Below are positions 37,655 to 46,628 of a stretch of DNA of 64,000 nt, piece by piece. Under the pieces are notes generated by a model. It saw only the letters and a list, made by a program, of their open reading frames with translations, had not been told where the DNA came from and did no database searches. Where the stretch lies: contig JAHBXI010000003.1 in the NCBI GenBank assembly GCA_019636515.1, positions 558,001 through 622,000 of the forward strand, read 5' to 3'. A program made the translations under genes and the position numbers. Position 1 is the stretch's first letter, and the number at the start of each line of letters is the position of its first letter. This DNA comes from Phycisphaeraceae bacterium (lineage in GTDB: Bacteria; Planctomycetota; Phycisphaerae; Phycisphaerales; UBA1924).

Positions 37655-40561
37655 ATGAGCGGGATCAGTTCAGGAGTCGGGCCGTTCAGCGGGATCAACA
37701 CGGCTCAACTGATCGAGCGACTCATCGCGATCGAGTCAAGGCCGGTGTCGATCGCGCAGGGACGCCTGGGCCAGTTGCAACTCCAGCAGACCGCGATCCT
37801 CGACCTCAATTCCCGCCTGAGCGCGCTGCGTGACGCCGCGTCGGCGTTTCGGACCAAGAAAACCTTCAACCTCACGTCCGCGGCGTCGAGCAACGAATCG
37901 GCCCTGCGGGGGACCGCCTCGACCTCGGCACTCCCCGGCACCTACCAGTTCCTGGTCGATCGGCTCGTGTCGTCCCAGCAACTCCTCAGCCGGGGGTTTG
38001 CCGATCGGGATGCCACCGGCATCGGGGCCGGGTCGTTCACGTTCGAGTCGGCCAGGGCCAGGCTCGACCGCGACGTCTCCCTGAGCGACCTCAACGGCGG
38101 AGAGGGTGTCGCCCGCGGGAAGATCGTTCTTTCCGAAGGCTCCAACTCGGTGACGGTTGACCTGTCGAAGGCCGCCACGGTCTCCGAAGTCCTCGACGCC
38201 ATCAACTCCAACGGCGTGGTCGCCGTGACCGCGAAGGCCGACGGCGGACGGCTCCAACTCCGCCATGCCTCCGGGTCGTCCTTCACCGTTTCCGATGGGG
38301 CCGGGTACACCACCGCCTCGAGCCTGGGAATCGCCGGGGCCTCCAACGGGTCGGGCGTGCTCACCGGCTCATCGGTCTACGGGATGTCCCTGGCGACCTC
38401 GCTCGCATCGCTCAACGACGGCAACGGTGTCTCGCTGACGAGCATCGCCGGCACGGGGGCGTACAACCTGGTGGTGAGGGTCACCCTCACGGGCGGGCAC
38501 ACGACCGACGTGAAAGTGAACCTCGGCGAGGTCTACGAGACGCAGGGCAACACACAGGTCCTCAAGGAAACGGCGGTCTCGACGGTCGGGGGGGCGATCG
38601 CGAGGATCAACGCCGCCCTCGAAGATGCGGGGAAGGACTTCCTGAAGGCCGCGGTCGCGGCCGACGGCTCGCGCCTGACCTTCGCGGACACCTCGGGGAC
38701 GGTGACGGACCTGCAGTTTGCCGACAATCCCACGCTCAAGGACACCACCGCGCGGGACCTGGGGCTGACCTCCGGGTCGTTCGGCGGCGGGGTCTACCAC
38801 GGCGCCACGATCCTCGCCGGCCTGAACACCACCCTGGCCTCGACGCTCCATGGGGGAAAGGGCATCGGCGGCGATGGCGTGCTGGAGATCACCGCCCGCG
38901 ACGGGACGAGTTTCTCGGTGACCATCGACACCGGCGGGTCGATCTCAAAGATCGCCCGCGAGATCGAGGACGCCTCCGGGCTTGGCTCCAACGGAAAGCC
39001 TCGGCTCACCGTGGCCGTGAATTCCAAGGGGACCGGCCTGGTCGTGACCGACAACACGGGAGCGACCTCGTCGAACCTGATCATCCGCGGGACCGACGGC
39101 GTCAACACCGCCGAGTCGCTCGGCCTCCAGACCGCCCCGGGGGGCGTGGCGTCGTCCACCGTCGAGTCGGGGAACCTCCAGCGAGCCTACGTCGCCCGGT
39201 CCACGCTGGTCGGCACCCTCAACGGCGGCAAGGGCATCGGCGTCGGCAAGATACGCCTGACCGACGGCTTTGGCCTCACGGTCGTCGTGGACATCGGGAA
39301 GGACACGACCAACGTCGGGCAGTTGATCGACGAGATCAATTCGATGGCCTCGGGCAAGGGGCTGAAACTCAAGGCCGTCATCAACGACACCGGAGACGGC
39401 ATCGCGGTCGTGGAGGACCTGGGAAGCGGCCCGGCGGGTACACAGAAAATCAAGATCGCCGACGAGACGGGCTCGGTCGCCGCCTCGCTTCGCCTGGCCG
39501 GAGAGGCCAAGGGCGTCGGGGCCGAGAACACCCTCGTCGGCTCGTACGAGCGGGTCCTGACGTTCTCCCCGGGGGACACCCTCGAGGCGGTCGCCAAGAA
39601 GATCAACGAGGCGGGCGTGGGACTCAGCGCGTCGATCATCCGCGACGGGTCGGGGTCCAGCCCGTTCCGCCTGGCGCTCAGCGCCACGTCGGCGGGCGTG
39701 GCCGGGCGAGTGCTGGTAGACACGGGGAACCTCGACCTGGCGCTCAACGTCCTGGACAAGGGCAACGATTCCCGGGTGTTTTTCGGCTCGACGGACCCCG
39801 CCCGGGCGATCCTGCTGGGAGGGTCTTCAAACACCCTCGACGGGGTGATCTCCGGCGTCACGATCGACCTGCGGTCGCCCTCCGCGGACCCGGTCACGCT
39901 GACGGTGACGCGGGATACCTCCGGCATCGAGGCCGAGGTCAATCGCTTCATCGACGCCTTCAACGGGATCGTCACGCGCATCAAGCAGCAGCAGTCGTAC
40001 AACTCCGAGACACGGGCCAAGGGCCCGCTCCTGGGAGACGGGTCGACCAGCGCCCTGCACGTCGCCCTTTTCAATACCCTCCAGTCCCCGGCGCAGAACA
40101 TCGCCGGCCGGTACCGACGCCTGGCCGAAGTCGGCGTCGAGGTCGGCTCGGGAGGCAAGGTCGCCTTGAACGTGGAGAAGTTCCGCCGGGCACTGGCCGA
40201 GGACCCCGCCTCGGTCGAGGCTCTTTTTACGGCCCGCGTCCAGGAATCCTCGTCCGGACAGGTCGACCTGGGCGACGGCATCACCGCCACCGATCCCGAC
40301 GCGGGAACCAAGTTCTCGTCCCTGGGCGTCGTCGGCATGATCGAGGAACTGGCCCGGCGTTACACCGACACGTCCAAGGGTCTCTGGACCGCCAAGCGCG
40401 ACGCGACCGATTCCATGATCCGCTCCCAGAGCCGGCGGATCGACTCGATGAACGCCCGGCTGGATGCCCGCCGTGCCGCGCTCCAGTCCCAGTTCCAGCG
40501 CATGGAAAAGGCCATCGCCCAACTCCAGCAGCAGCAGTCCGCCCTCAACTCGCTGGGCTGA
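37655..40561 (+). CDS. fliD: Flagellar hook-associated protein 2 (filament cap), enlarged
   Basis: A 968-residue FliD, the cap under which flagellin is added. The N-terminal D0/D1 part (SSGVGPFSGINTAQLIERLI, residues about 3-25) and the C-terminal part (ASVEALFTAR, SLGVVGMIEELARRYTD, a terminal coiled coil ending SALNSLG) are typical. The centre holds at least four flagellin-IN-like repeats with LNGGxGVxxGxI patterns (about 150, 250, 395 and 520). That makes the protein about twice the usual length of 450-650. GGAG at 37642-37645 supports this ATG over the one at 37640. It is followed by fliS after 50 bases. Confidence 0.95.
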   Translation: MSGISSGVGPFSGINTAQLIERLIAIESRPVSIAQGRLGQLQLQQTAILDLNSRLSALRDAASAFRTKKTFNLTSAASSNESALRGTASTSALPGTYQFLVDRLVSSQQLLSRGFADRDATGIGAGSFTFESARARLDRDVSLSDLNGGEGVARGKIVLSEGSNSVTVDLSKAATVSEVLDAINSNGVVAVTAKADGGRLQLRHASGSSFTVSDGAGYTTASSLGIAGASNGSGVLTGSSVYGMSLATSLASLNDGNGVSLTSIAGTGAYNLVVRVTLTGGHTTDVKVNLGEVYETQGNTQVLKETAVSTVGGAIARINAALEDAGKDFLKAAVAADGSRLTFADTSGTVTDLQFADNPTLKDTTARDLGLTSGSFGGGVYHGATILAGLNTTLASTLHGGKGIGGDGVLEITARDGTSFSVTIDTGGSISKIAREIEDASGLGSNGKPRLTVAVNSKGTGLVVTDNTGATSSNLIIRGTDGVNTAESLGLQTAPGGVASSTVESGNLQRAYVARSTLVGTLNGGKGIGVGKIRLTDGFGLTVVVDIGKDTTNVGQLIDEINSMASGKGLKLKAVINDTGDGIAVVEDLGSGPAGTQKIKIADETGSVAASLRLAGEAKGVGAENTLVGSYERVLTFSPGDTLEAVAKKINEAGVGLSASIIRDGSGSSPFRLALSATSAGVAGRVLVDTGNLDLALNVLDKGNDSRVFFGSTDPARAILLGGSSNTLDGVISGVTIDLRSPSADPVTLTVTRDTSGIEAEVNRFIDAFNGIVTRIKQQQSYNSETRAKGPLLGDGSTSALHVALFNTLQSPAQNIAGRYRRLAEVGVEVGSGGKVALNVEKFRRALAEDPASVEALFTARVQESSSGQVDLGDGITATDPDAGTKFSSLGVVGMIEELARRYTDTSKGLWTAKRDATDSMIRSQSRRIDSMNARLDARRAALQSQFQRMEKAIAQLQQQQSALNSLG

Positions 40562-40611
40562 GCACCTCTCGATGAAGCGGCCCCCTCCCGCGGCCGATAG
40601 TCCATGACGCC

Positions 40612-41064
40612 ATGACCGCCCACGCCTTCTCCCCCGCCAACCCCAGCGCCAGCGCGAACGCCTACCTGCGTTCCAAGGTCATGACCGCGTCCCCCGCCGA
40701 ACTCAGGCTCATGCTCCTCGACGGGGCCATCAAGTTTGCCCGCCAGGGACGCGAGGGCATCGAACGCCGGGATTACGAGCGGATGTTCAACGGACTTTCC
40801 CAGTGCCGCGACATCGTCACCGAACTCATCGTGAGTGTCCGTGACCAGGGCGACCACGACCTGGCCGAGAAGGTCCGCGGCCTGTACGCCTTTATCTACA
40901 GCCAACTCCTCGAAGCGAGCCTTTCCAAGAGCATCGCCCACTGCGACCAGGCCATCGAGCGGCTCGAGTACGAGCGCCAGACCTGGGCCATGCTGATGAA
41001 GAAACTCGCCGACGAACGCGGCGCCGAAGTCCACCCGCCGATGCGCGCCGATCAAAGCGCGTGA
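40612..41064 (+). CDS. fliS: Flagellar secretion chaperone FliS
   Basis: A 150-residue chaperone that holds flagellin for export. The family start NAYLRSKVMTASPAELRLML and MLLDGAIKFARQGREGIERR are clear. The C-terminal helix (SKSIAHCDQAIERLEYERQT) also fits. It is slightly longer than the usual 125-135 residues because of extra N- and C-terminal residues. It follows fliD closely on the same strand, the normal gene order. No good ribosome-binding site is seen before the ATG. No flagellin or other flagellar gene is in the window. Confidence 0.95.
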   Translation: MTAHAFSPANPSASANAYLRSKVMTASPAELRLMLLDGAIKFARQGREGIERRDYERMFNGLSQCRDIVTELIVSVRDQGDHDLAEKVRGLYAFIYSQLLEASLSKSIAHCDQAIERLEYERQTWAMLMKKLADERGAEVHPPMRADQSA

Positions 41065-41122
41065 CGAGAGGTGATCGGCATGGCCCCGGGGCCCTTGCGG
41101 AACACGCCCGACGGTCTTGGCG

Positions 41123-43054
41123 TCACGGAGCACGCTTGATGATCACGGCGGTGACGTCGTCGATCTGTGGCGCGGATCCCGCGAAATCCTCAACATCCCG
41201 CACCAGCCCCTCGATGATCGAGCCCGAGTCGCGGGGCGCGTGCCGAGCGAGGCTTTCCCGGAGGCGATCGGTGCCGAACATGCGGCCATCGGCCCTCGAC
41301 CACTCGAAAAGGCCATCGGTGGTGAGCGCGAGGATATCGCCCGGGCCGAGGCAGAACCGCTGCGCCTCATCGAACACGGCATCCGGAGAGATGCCCAGCG
41401 GCAGGCCGTGCGCGCCGTGCGAGTCCACCGACCCGGTCGCCTTGGAGTAATGCAGGATCGGGCCGTGGCCCGCCGAGAGCACCTGCACCTCGCCGGCGCG
41501 GGAGTCGATGACCGCCGCCACGAGCGTGATGAATCGCGAGTCGGAAAGATCGGTTCCCAGGAGTTCGTTCAACTCGCTCATGGACTCCGACAGCCCGTCG
41601 TACTTGCGGAAGATCGCGCGGGTGTAGGCCCTGCAGAAAGCCGTTACCAGCGCGGGACCAAGACCGTGGCCCGTCACATCGGCGAGCACGATCACGAACC
41701 GGCCGTCGGGAAGCAACTGCCAGTCGTAGTAGTCGCCGCCGGTCTGGTCGGCGGGTCGGCTCCATCCGGCGACGTCGAAGCCCTCGATGGGCGGCGGCTC
41801 CGCGGGAAGCAAGCCCTGCTGGATCTGCCGGGCGACATGCATATCCCGCTCGAGCCGCTCACGAGCGGCTCGCTCGTCGGCCAGGCGATCGATGTGGGCC
41901 TCGAGGTCGTCGGTCATGGTGTTGAACGCGCGGCCGAGGTCCGCGATCTCGTCCGATCCGGTGACTCCCTCCACTCGCGCGATCAGGTCTCCCGACGCGA
42001 TGCGACGGGCGCTGTCGCGCAGACGCCGGATTGGACGAGCCATCGCGCCAGAAACCACCACGATGCTCGCCACGATCATGGTCAGCGCGGCGCCCAGGCC
42101 AATGACCGCCATGCGGACCCGCCTGTTGGCGGTGGCGAACGCCACTCGCTCCGGCATGAGCGCGACCACCGACCACCCCGTCGATTCCATCGGGGCGAAG
42201 AAGGTCCATTGGGTTTCGGCGAACGCCTCCCACCCGCGGGGAAGGGCGCCGCGGAATCCCGGAACCACCGCCACGCCCGGCTTCCCGGAGATCATCCGCA
42301 CAGCCGCCAGCGCGAGTTCCGTGTGGCCGGCGGCCTGTGCCGCCTGCATGATCGTTTTTCCCGTGTCATCGTCGTCCAGCCCCGAAAACACGAACCGGCC
42401 TTCGGGAGTCAGGATGAAAAACGACAGCCCGCTCAGCACTTCAGCGCCCACGCGATCCCTGATGGAGTCGAGGTCCACGTCGACGGTCGTCACGCCGGCA
42501 AGCCGGTCTCCCACGGGGAACGGCGAACTGAAGGTAACCATGGTGACGTTGCCGGCGCCGGCATCAAAGTACGGGGCTGACCATACCCCCCGTCCACGGG
42601 TGATCGGCTCGTGCCACCACGTCCACCGCGGGTCGGCGTGCCAGTCATACGTGGATCGACCGATGTTCAGCCTTCGCAAGCCTTCGCCGTCCCGGCATAC
42701 GTAGGGGCAGAACAGGTCGTCACCCATCGTGCGAACGGCGGGGTCAAAGGCCATCGCGGCACCGAAGATCACCCGGCTCTGCATCACGTTGGCGCCGAGT
42801 TGCGAGTAGATGCCCGATTCGGAAAGGTCCGGGCGCAACGCCATCGCCTGGGCGGTCGTGGCCGCGATGGCCGACGCGGCCCGGAACGCGCCGTCAAATC
42901 GCGCGGCCGCATCCGAAGCCCGTTGCAGCGATTCTCGCTCGATGTCGGATGCGTTGGAATCTCGCAGGTGACCGATCGTGATGACCAGCACGCCGACGAT
43001 GATCACCAGCGTGGGCAACGCGATCCACAGCAGCATCTTCGTTCGAATGCTCAA
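41123..43054 (-). CDS. SpoIIE-type PP2C phosphatase with dCache-like sensor and HAMP
   Basis: A 643-residue membrane signalling phosphatase. TM1 is at 7-27. A large outer sensor at about 28-312 has Cache-like features (ADPRWTWWHEPITRGRGVWS, SAPYFDAGAGNVTMVTFSSP). TM2 is at about 318-342, then HAMP to about 395 (RPIRRLRDSARRIASGDLIA). The C-terminal PP2C domain, about 415-640, contains RQIQQGLLPAEPP, GGDYYDW, VLADVTGHGLGPAL, TTDGLFEW and DDVTAVII. Such enzymes dephosphorylate anti-anti-sigma (STAS) proteins. The start TTG at 43054 has AGGTG upstream. It is convergent with fliS; whether it controls motility is unknown. Confidence 0.93.
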   Translation of the reverse strand: MSIRTKMLLWIALPTLVIIVGVLVITIGHLRDSNASDIERESLQRASDAAARFDGAFRAASAIAATTAQAMALRPDLSESGIYSQLGANVMQSRVIFGAAMAFDPAVRTMGDDLFCPYVCRDGEGLRRLNIGRSTYDWHADPRWTWWHEPITRGRGVWSAPYFDAGAGNVTMVTFSSPFPVGDRLAGVTTVDVDLDSIRDRVGAEVLSGLSFFILTPEGRFVFSGLDDDDTGKTIMQAAQAAGHTELALAAVRMISGKPGVAVVPGFRGALPRGWEAFAETQWTFFAPMESTGWSVVALMPERVAFATANRRVRMAVIGLGAALTMIVASIVVVSGAMARPIRRLRDSARRIASGDLIARVEGVTGSDEIADLGRAFNTMTDDLEAHIDRLADERAARERLERDMHVARQIQQGLLPAEPPPIEGFDVAGWSRPADQTGGDYYDWQLLPDGRFVIVLADVTGHGLGPALVTAFCRAYTRAIFRKYDGLSESMSELNELLGTDLSDSRFITLVAAVIDSRAGEVQVLSAGHGPILHYSKATGSVDSHGAHGLPLGISPDAVFDEAQRFCLGPGDILALTTDGLFEWSRADGRMFGTDRLRESLARHAPRDSGSIIEGLVRDVEDFAGSAPQIDDVTAVIIKRAP

Positions 43055-43625
43055 CCTCGCACCGCACCTGGCTGGCTGGGACGGATCATCATCGGATCGA
43101 TCGGGAGCCGGACTGGTTTCTCCGCGCAGGATATGCCAAGGTCGTGTCGCCCATCTCGGATACCGCCTCGATGCACCCTCCCCCGGGCGGGGGACGTCCG
43201 CGCCTCGTTGCCCCGTCGCGCAAGAGCCGCGCCTCGGACGACCACGTTACCCAGGCGACGCCTTCCCGGGAAGGGAGCATGAAGGCGCGTCCCAGAAGGC
43301 CCCGTACACTCGTGCCCGCTCGCCGCGCGTCCCATGACCGGGGCATGGCGACATCGCCCGGATGCCGTCGCAACATCCAGAGTTCCTTGCCCTGAACCAC
43401 TCCGACGCTCACGCCACGCAACCATGCCCCAAAGGATCATCCGCGGAACACCAACCCGCGAACCCGATGCGGGAATCCCCCTTCCCGAGGCAATCGCATG
43501 CCTGTTCGTTCGTTCTTGTTCGGGGCGAACTCCGCGCCGACAGGATTTTGTACGGGCGGAATTCCGCCCTCACGCCCTGATTTCAGCATAAATGCCTCTC
43601 CGGGGGCCATCGAAGGAGTCCGACC
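43055..43625. other. Intergenic region, 571 bp, with 16-bp palindrome
   Basis: This is the longest gap in the window, between divergent genes. A perfect 16-bp palindrome GGGCGGAATTCCGCCC lies at 43554-43569, 56 bases before the next start, and is a candidate operator. Frames on both strands are Arg/Gly-rich and show no family resemblance. I see no RNA gene. Confidence 0.5.
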
Positions 43626-44915
43626 ATGGGTGCCACGTTGATGTTCACGAATTTTGCATCCCGAGCCTGCCGATTGGGCGCCATCGCGGCGGTCGGCGTT
43701 GCCTCCATCCTCTCTCCGGCGGCCCACGGGCAGCCGGGCGGGGCCGGACGTGGCGGCCCGCAGGGGGGCGGCATGCGGGGGATGATGGGGGATCTGTTCT
43801 CTTCGCCCGTCACCAACCGCGAGATCGACCTGTTTACCCAGGTCGCGGGCCTGACCACCGATCAGAAAGAAGCGGCCAAGACGATTCTCGAAGGGTACCA
43901 GGAGAACTTCCGTTCCAGGTCAAACCGCGTCCAGCGCGACATGGACCGTGTCCGTGAGAAGTTCCAGGAGACAAGGGATCCGGGAGTCTGGCTCGAACTG
44001 CGAACCACCATGCAGGACTTCCGCGCCCAGCGCACCCAGATGGAAGAGCAGTTCTTCAGCGACTTCAAGTCGCTGCTGACCCCGCAGCAGGTCGAGCGCT
44101 GGCCCGCCATCGAGCGAGCCCACCGCCGGTCACGCACCCTCGGACGCGGCATGATCTCCGGGGAGCGTGCCGACCTCATCCAGATCATGGAATCGTCCGC
44201 CTTCCCCGTCGACGTCCAGGCGACCGTTCTTCCCGTGCTCGGCGACTACGAGGAGGCTCTCGATCGCGCCCTGATCGCCAGGAACAAGGCCTACGACGAA
44301 GTCGCCGACGCCTTTCAGCAGGGCGGCATGGGAGATGGCTTCGCCCGAGCCCAGGAACTGTTCGCCAAGGGCCGAGAGGCGAGCATCCGCGTGCGTGAGT
44401 TGAATCGCCGCTACGCCCGCCAGATCCTGGACATGCTTCCCGAGACGAGCAAGGAGGCCTTCGACTCGGCCTTCAAGCGGGCGAGTTATCCGGATGTCTA
44501 CCGGCCCACCTCGGCCGGGCGACAGATCAGCGCCGCCGAGCAGTTCACCGACCTCGACGACACGCAGAAAGAGAGCCTCTCGGCCGTGAAGACCACCTAC
44601 GCCCGCTCGCTCGCCGCCATCAACGAGAAGATGGCCGCCGCGATCACCAGGCGAGAAGAAGAATTCGACCCCCGGCAGATGATGCAGCGCATGGGGCGCG
44701 GCGGACGGGGCGGGGGGCAGGGCGACAACGATCAGACCGCGGAACTACGCCGCGAAAAGCGAGCCCTCGACGAAACGACCGCCGCCAACCTCCGCAAGAT
44801 CCTCCGGGAAGACCAGGTCGGTCGCCTTCCCCAGGAAGGTGACGATGAGGCCGGCGACCGCCGCCGCGGGGGTGGGGGTGGGGGTGGTGAGCGTCGGCGC
44901 GGTCAGGAGATCTGA
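43626..44915 (+). CDS. Secreted helical protein, unknown function
   Basis: A 429-residue exported protein. A signal peptide ends near AAHGQ (about residue 36) and is followed by a Gly-rich linker. The body is strongly helical and charged (VQRDMDRVREKFQETRDPGV, YEEALDRALIARNKAYDEVA) with LTxxQ patterns (GLTTDQKEAAKTIL, LLTPQQVERWPAIE) that resemble Spy/CpxP-type periplasmic chaperones. The C-terminus is Gly/Arg-rich. AAGGAG at 43614-43619 supports the start. No clear family could be named. A terminator follows. Confidence 0.78.
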   Translation: MGATLMFTNFASRACRLGAIAAVGVASILSPAAHGQPGGAGRGGPQGGGMRGMMGDLFSSPVTNREIDLFTQVAGLTTDQKEAAKTILEGYQENFRSRSNRVQRDMDRVREKFQETRDPGVWLELRTTMQDFRAQRTQMEEQFFSDFKSLLTPQQVERWPAIERAHRRSRTLGRGMISGERADLIQIMESSAFPVDVQATVLPVLGDYEEALDRALIARNKAYDEVADAFQQGGMGDGFARAQELFAKGREASIRVRELNRRYARQILDMLPETSKEAFDSAFKRASYPDVYRPTSAGRQISAAEQFTDLDDTQKESLSAVKTTYARSLAAINEKMAAAITRREEEFDPRQMMQRMGRGGRGGGQGDNDQTAELRREKRALDETTAANLRKILREDQVGRLPQEGDDEAGDRRRGGGGGGGERRRGQEI

Positions 44916-44950
44916 CCCTCGACGCCGAGCCGAAAGCCAAGAACCCGACG

Positions 44951-44974
44951 CGGGGCCTTCGAGGCCCCGTTTTC
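44951..44974 (+). terminator. Intrinsic terminator
   Basis: An 8-bp perfect stem (cggggcct 44951-44958, aggccccg 44962-44969) with a tcg loop is followed by TTTT. It lies 35 bases after the stop of the secreted helical protein. Confidence 0.88.
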
Positions 44975-45006
44975 GCCCTGTTTTCGCCCTGTTTTTCGCC
45001 CTGTTT
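44969..45006 (+). repeat. Repeated U-tract units after the terminator
   Basis: The unit gttttcgccct recurs at 44969, 44980 and, with an extra T, at 44991, followed by gtttcttc. The first T-run belongs to the terminator hairpin. Confidence 0.85.
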
Positions 45007-45167
45007 CTTCATGGAGGGGCCGCGGCCCCACACGGTCGCGAGATCCCTGGCGATGTCGTTATCCGGTGCCGTTCGCTCCGCCTGGTTCGGTGCCAGGCCT
45101 GCCATGCACCGCGGCCAGGCCCGGCGGGCCATCGCTCCGGTGCATTCCGCGGGCATGCGGATTCACG

Positions 45168-46595
45168 TCAGATCGGAGACCGGGGCATGGCGTGGGCGAG
45201 TATGGCCGCGATCCGGGCGTGGTCGTGCGGCGAGCCCAGGTCGGTCCAGATCGCCTCGCGTACGTGGCGATCAAGGGACTCGGCCCGTCGCACCATCGGT
45301 ACTTCGGCGCCCAGCAGGTAGGAGGGCATGGTCAGGGTCGGCCCCTGGGAACCTGGAACCACGACCAATACCGCCACGCCGACGGGTGTACTCCGGGCCG
45401 TGGTGAGCGAGACGCGGGCATCGCGCGGGGGCGTGTCTTCAATGATCGGAACTTCAAACTTCTCCAGTTGGACGGCCAGTTCCTTTTCGGTGGCGGTGTT
45501 GCCCGCAAAGACGGTTCGGAGTTCCCACAATTTTTCAGGAGCATCGCCACGGGCGTCCAGAGGGCGTGCCATCAACCACCAGGAACCAAACTCGGTATCA
45601 ACCCTGACGATGCGCGACGGTATGAGTTGGCAGACGCAGACAAGGTTCGGCTCTATCGGACGAAGCATGACCCACCGGAGCAGTCGCTCCCGGGTGGGCG
45701 GTAGTCGCTCCCCGATGGGCGTGGGGAGTCCGTTGATGGCCATGGAAGCGGTCGGCACGGCGAGGACGAGCACCGAGACTGCCGTGAGGCAGAGTCCGTG
45801 GGCAAACTTGAAAACCGGCGATGGAGGCGGGGCGCTCTCCGCGGCGCACTCGGAGCAACGATCCGCGTCGCAGCCCGACAGGTCGTACCCGCAGGAAGCG
45901 CAACGCCCTGGCCTTCCATCGGTATGAGGGGATCGGAACGACTTGTGCGCTGGGCCGTAATGAACATAAGCGGCCAGCGCGGCGCCCCCGACCGCCCATA
46001 TCGCCACCGAGAAAGCGACTTGCGCCGCCGATGGCACGAACCCGTCCATGAGAGACCGGGAACCCCCCGTCCGATCGAATCCAATGTACCACACGGCGAA
46101 GGCAACCATGCCCGCCAGGACAACCTGCCCGACCCAGCCGCGGGAGATGGCGTCGGCGATGATGGCCGGATGCGGCCTGTCGGATCGCCCGGCCGATCGG
46201 CAGGCCAGATGCACAATGATCATGGTGATGAGGTACGCGATGACAAGGCCCGCTGCCGCGGCGAGGAACGGAGCGAGCGGGATGCCCGCCTCGAAACCCA
46301 TGAACGCCAGTGGTTCGGGGAACCAGACCGGGCCCAGGTGCGTCATGGCGCGCTCAACCCCGCCCGGTAAGGCGTGGCCCTGGTTGGTCAGGAGACTCTC
46401 CGAGCGGTAGTACCAGCCCTCGAGTTCCGCGGTGCGGACGGGGCCGAGGCGCGGCCCATCGTTCGTAATCAAGCCCTGGTACAAGGACCGGAACACCCCC
46501 CAGCGGGAGCCTTGAGCCGAGGCAAACACCACCGCAAAAAGAAGCGGAGACGCGATGACACTGTAAAGAATCCCCCGACCCATGCGAACAGACAT
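45168..46595 (-). CDS. Multi-pass membrane protein with zinc ribbon, unknown function
   Basis: A 475-residue protein with a signal-like helix at about 9-28 and further hydrophobic helices at about 107-130, 153-172, 188-212 and 265-286. Between the fourth and fifth lies a zinc ribbon, CASCGYDL...CSECAAE (about residues 232-252), a type often seen in Phycisphaerae membrane proteins. The C-terminal 190 residues are soluble and unrecognised. GAGGAG 7 bases upstream fixes the ATG at 46595. The preceding gene ends 33 bases upstream, so the two are probably one operon. Confidence 0.72.
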   Translation of the reverse strand: MSVRMGRGILYSVIASPLLFAVVFASAQGSRWGVFRSLYQGLITNDGPRLGPVRTAELEGWYYRSESLLTNQGHALPGGVERAMTHLGPVWFPEPLAFMGFEAGIPLAPFLAAAAGLVIAYLITMIIVHLACRSAGRSDRPHPAIIADAISRGWVGQVVLAGMVAFAVWYIGFDRTGGSRSLMDGFVPSAAQVAFSVAIWAVGGAALAAYVHYGPAHKSFRSPHTDGRPGRCASCGYDLSGCDADRCSECAAESAPPPSPVFKFAHGLCLTAVSVLVLAVPTASMAINGLPTPIGERLPPTRERLLRWVMLRPIEPNLVCVCQLIPSRIVRVDTEFGSWWLMARPLDARGDAPEKLWELRTVFAGNTATEKELAVQLEKFEVPIIEDTPPRDARVSLTTARSTPVGVAVLVVVPGSQGPTLTMPSYLLGAEVPMVRRAESLDRHVREAIWTDLGSPHDHARIAAILAHAMPRSPI

Positions 46596-46628
46596 CGGCT
46601 CACTCCTCGGCCGTCCCTGAACGACATT

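Noticed and set aside
43089-43421. 110-codon frame on the minus strand in the longest gap
   Set aside because: Arg/Gly-rich composition, no ribosome-binding site and no family resemblance.
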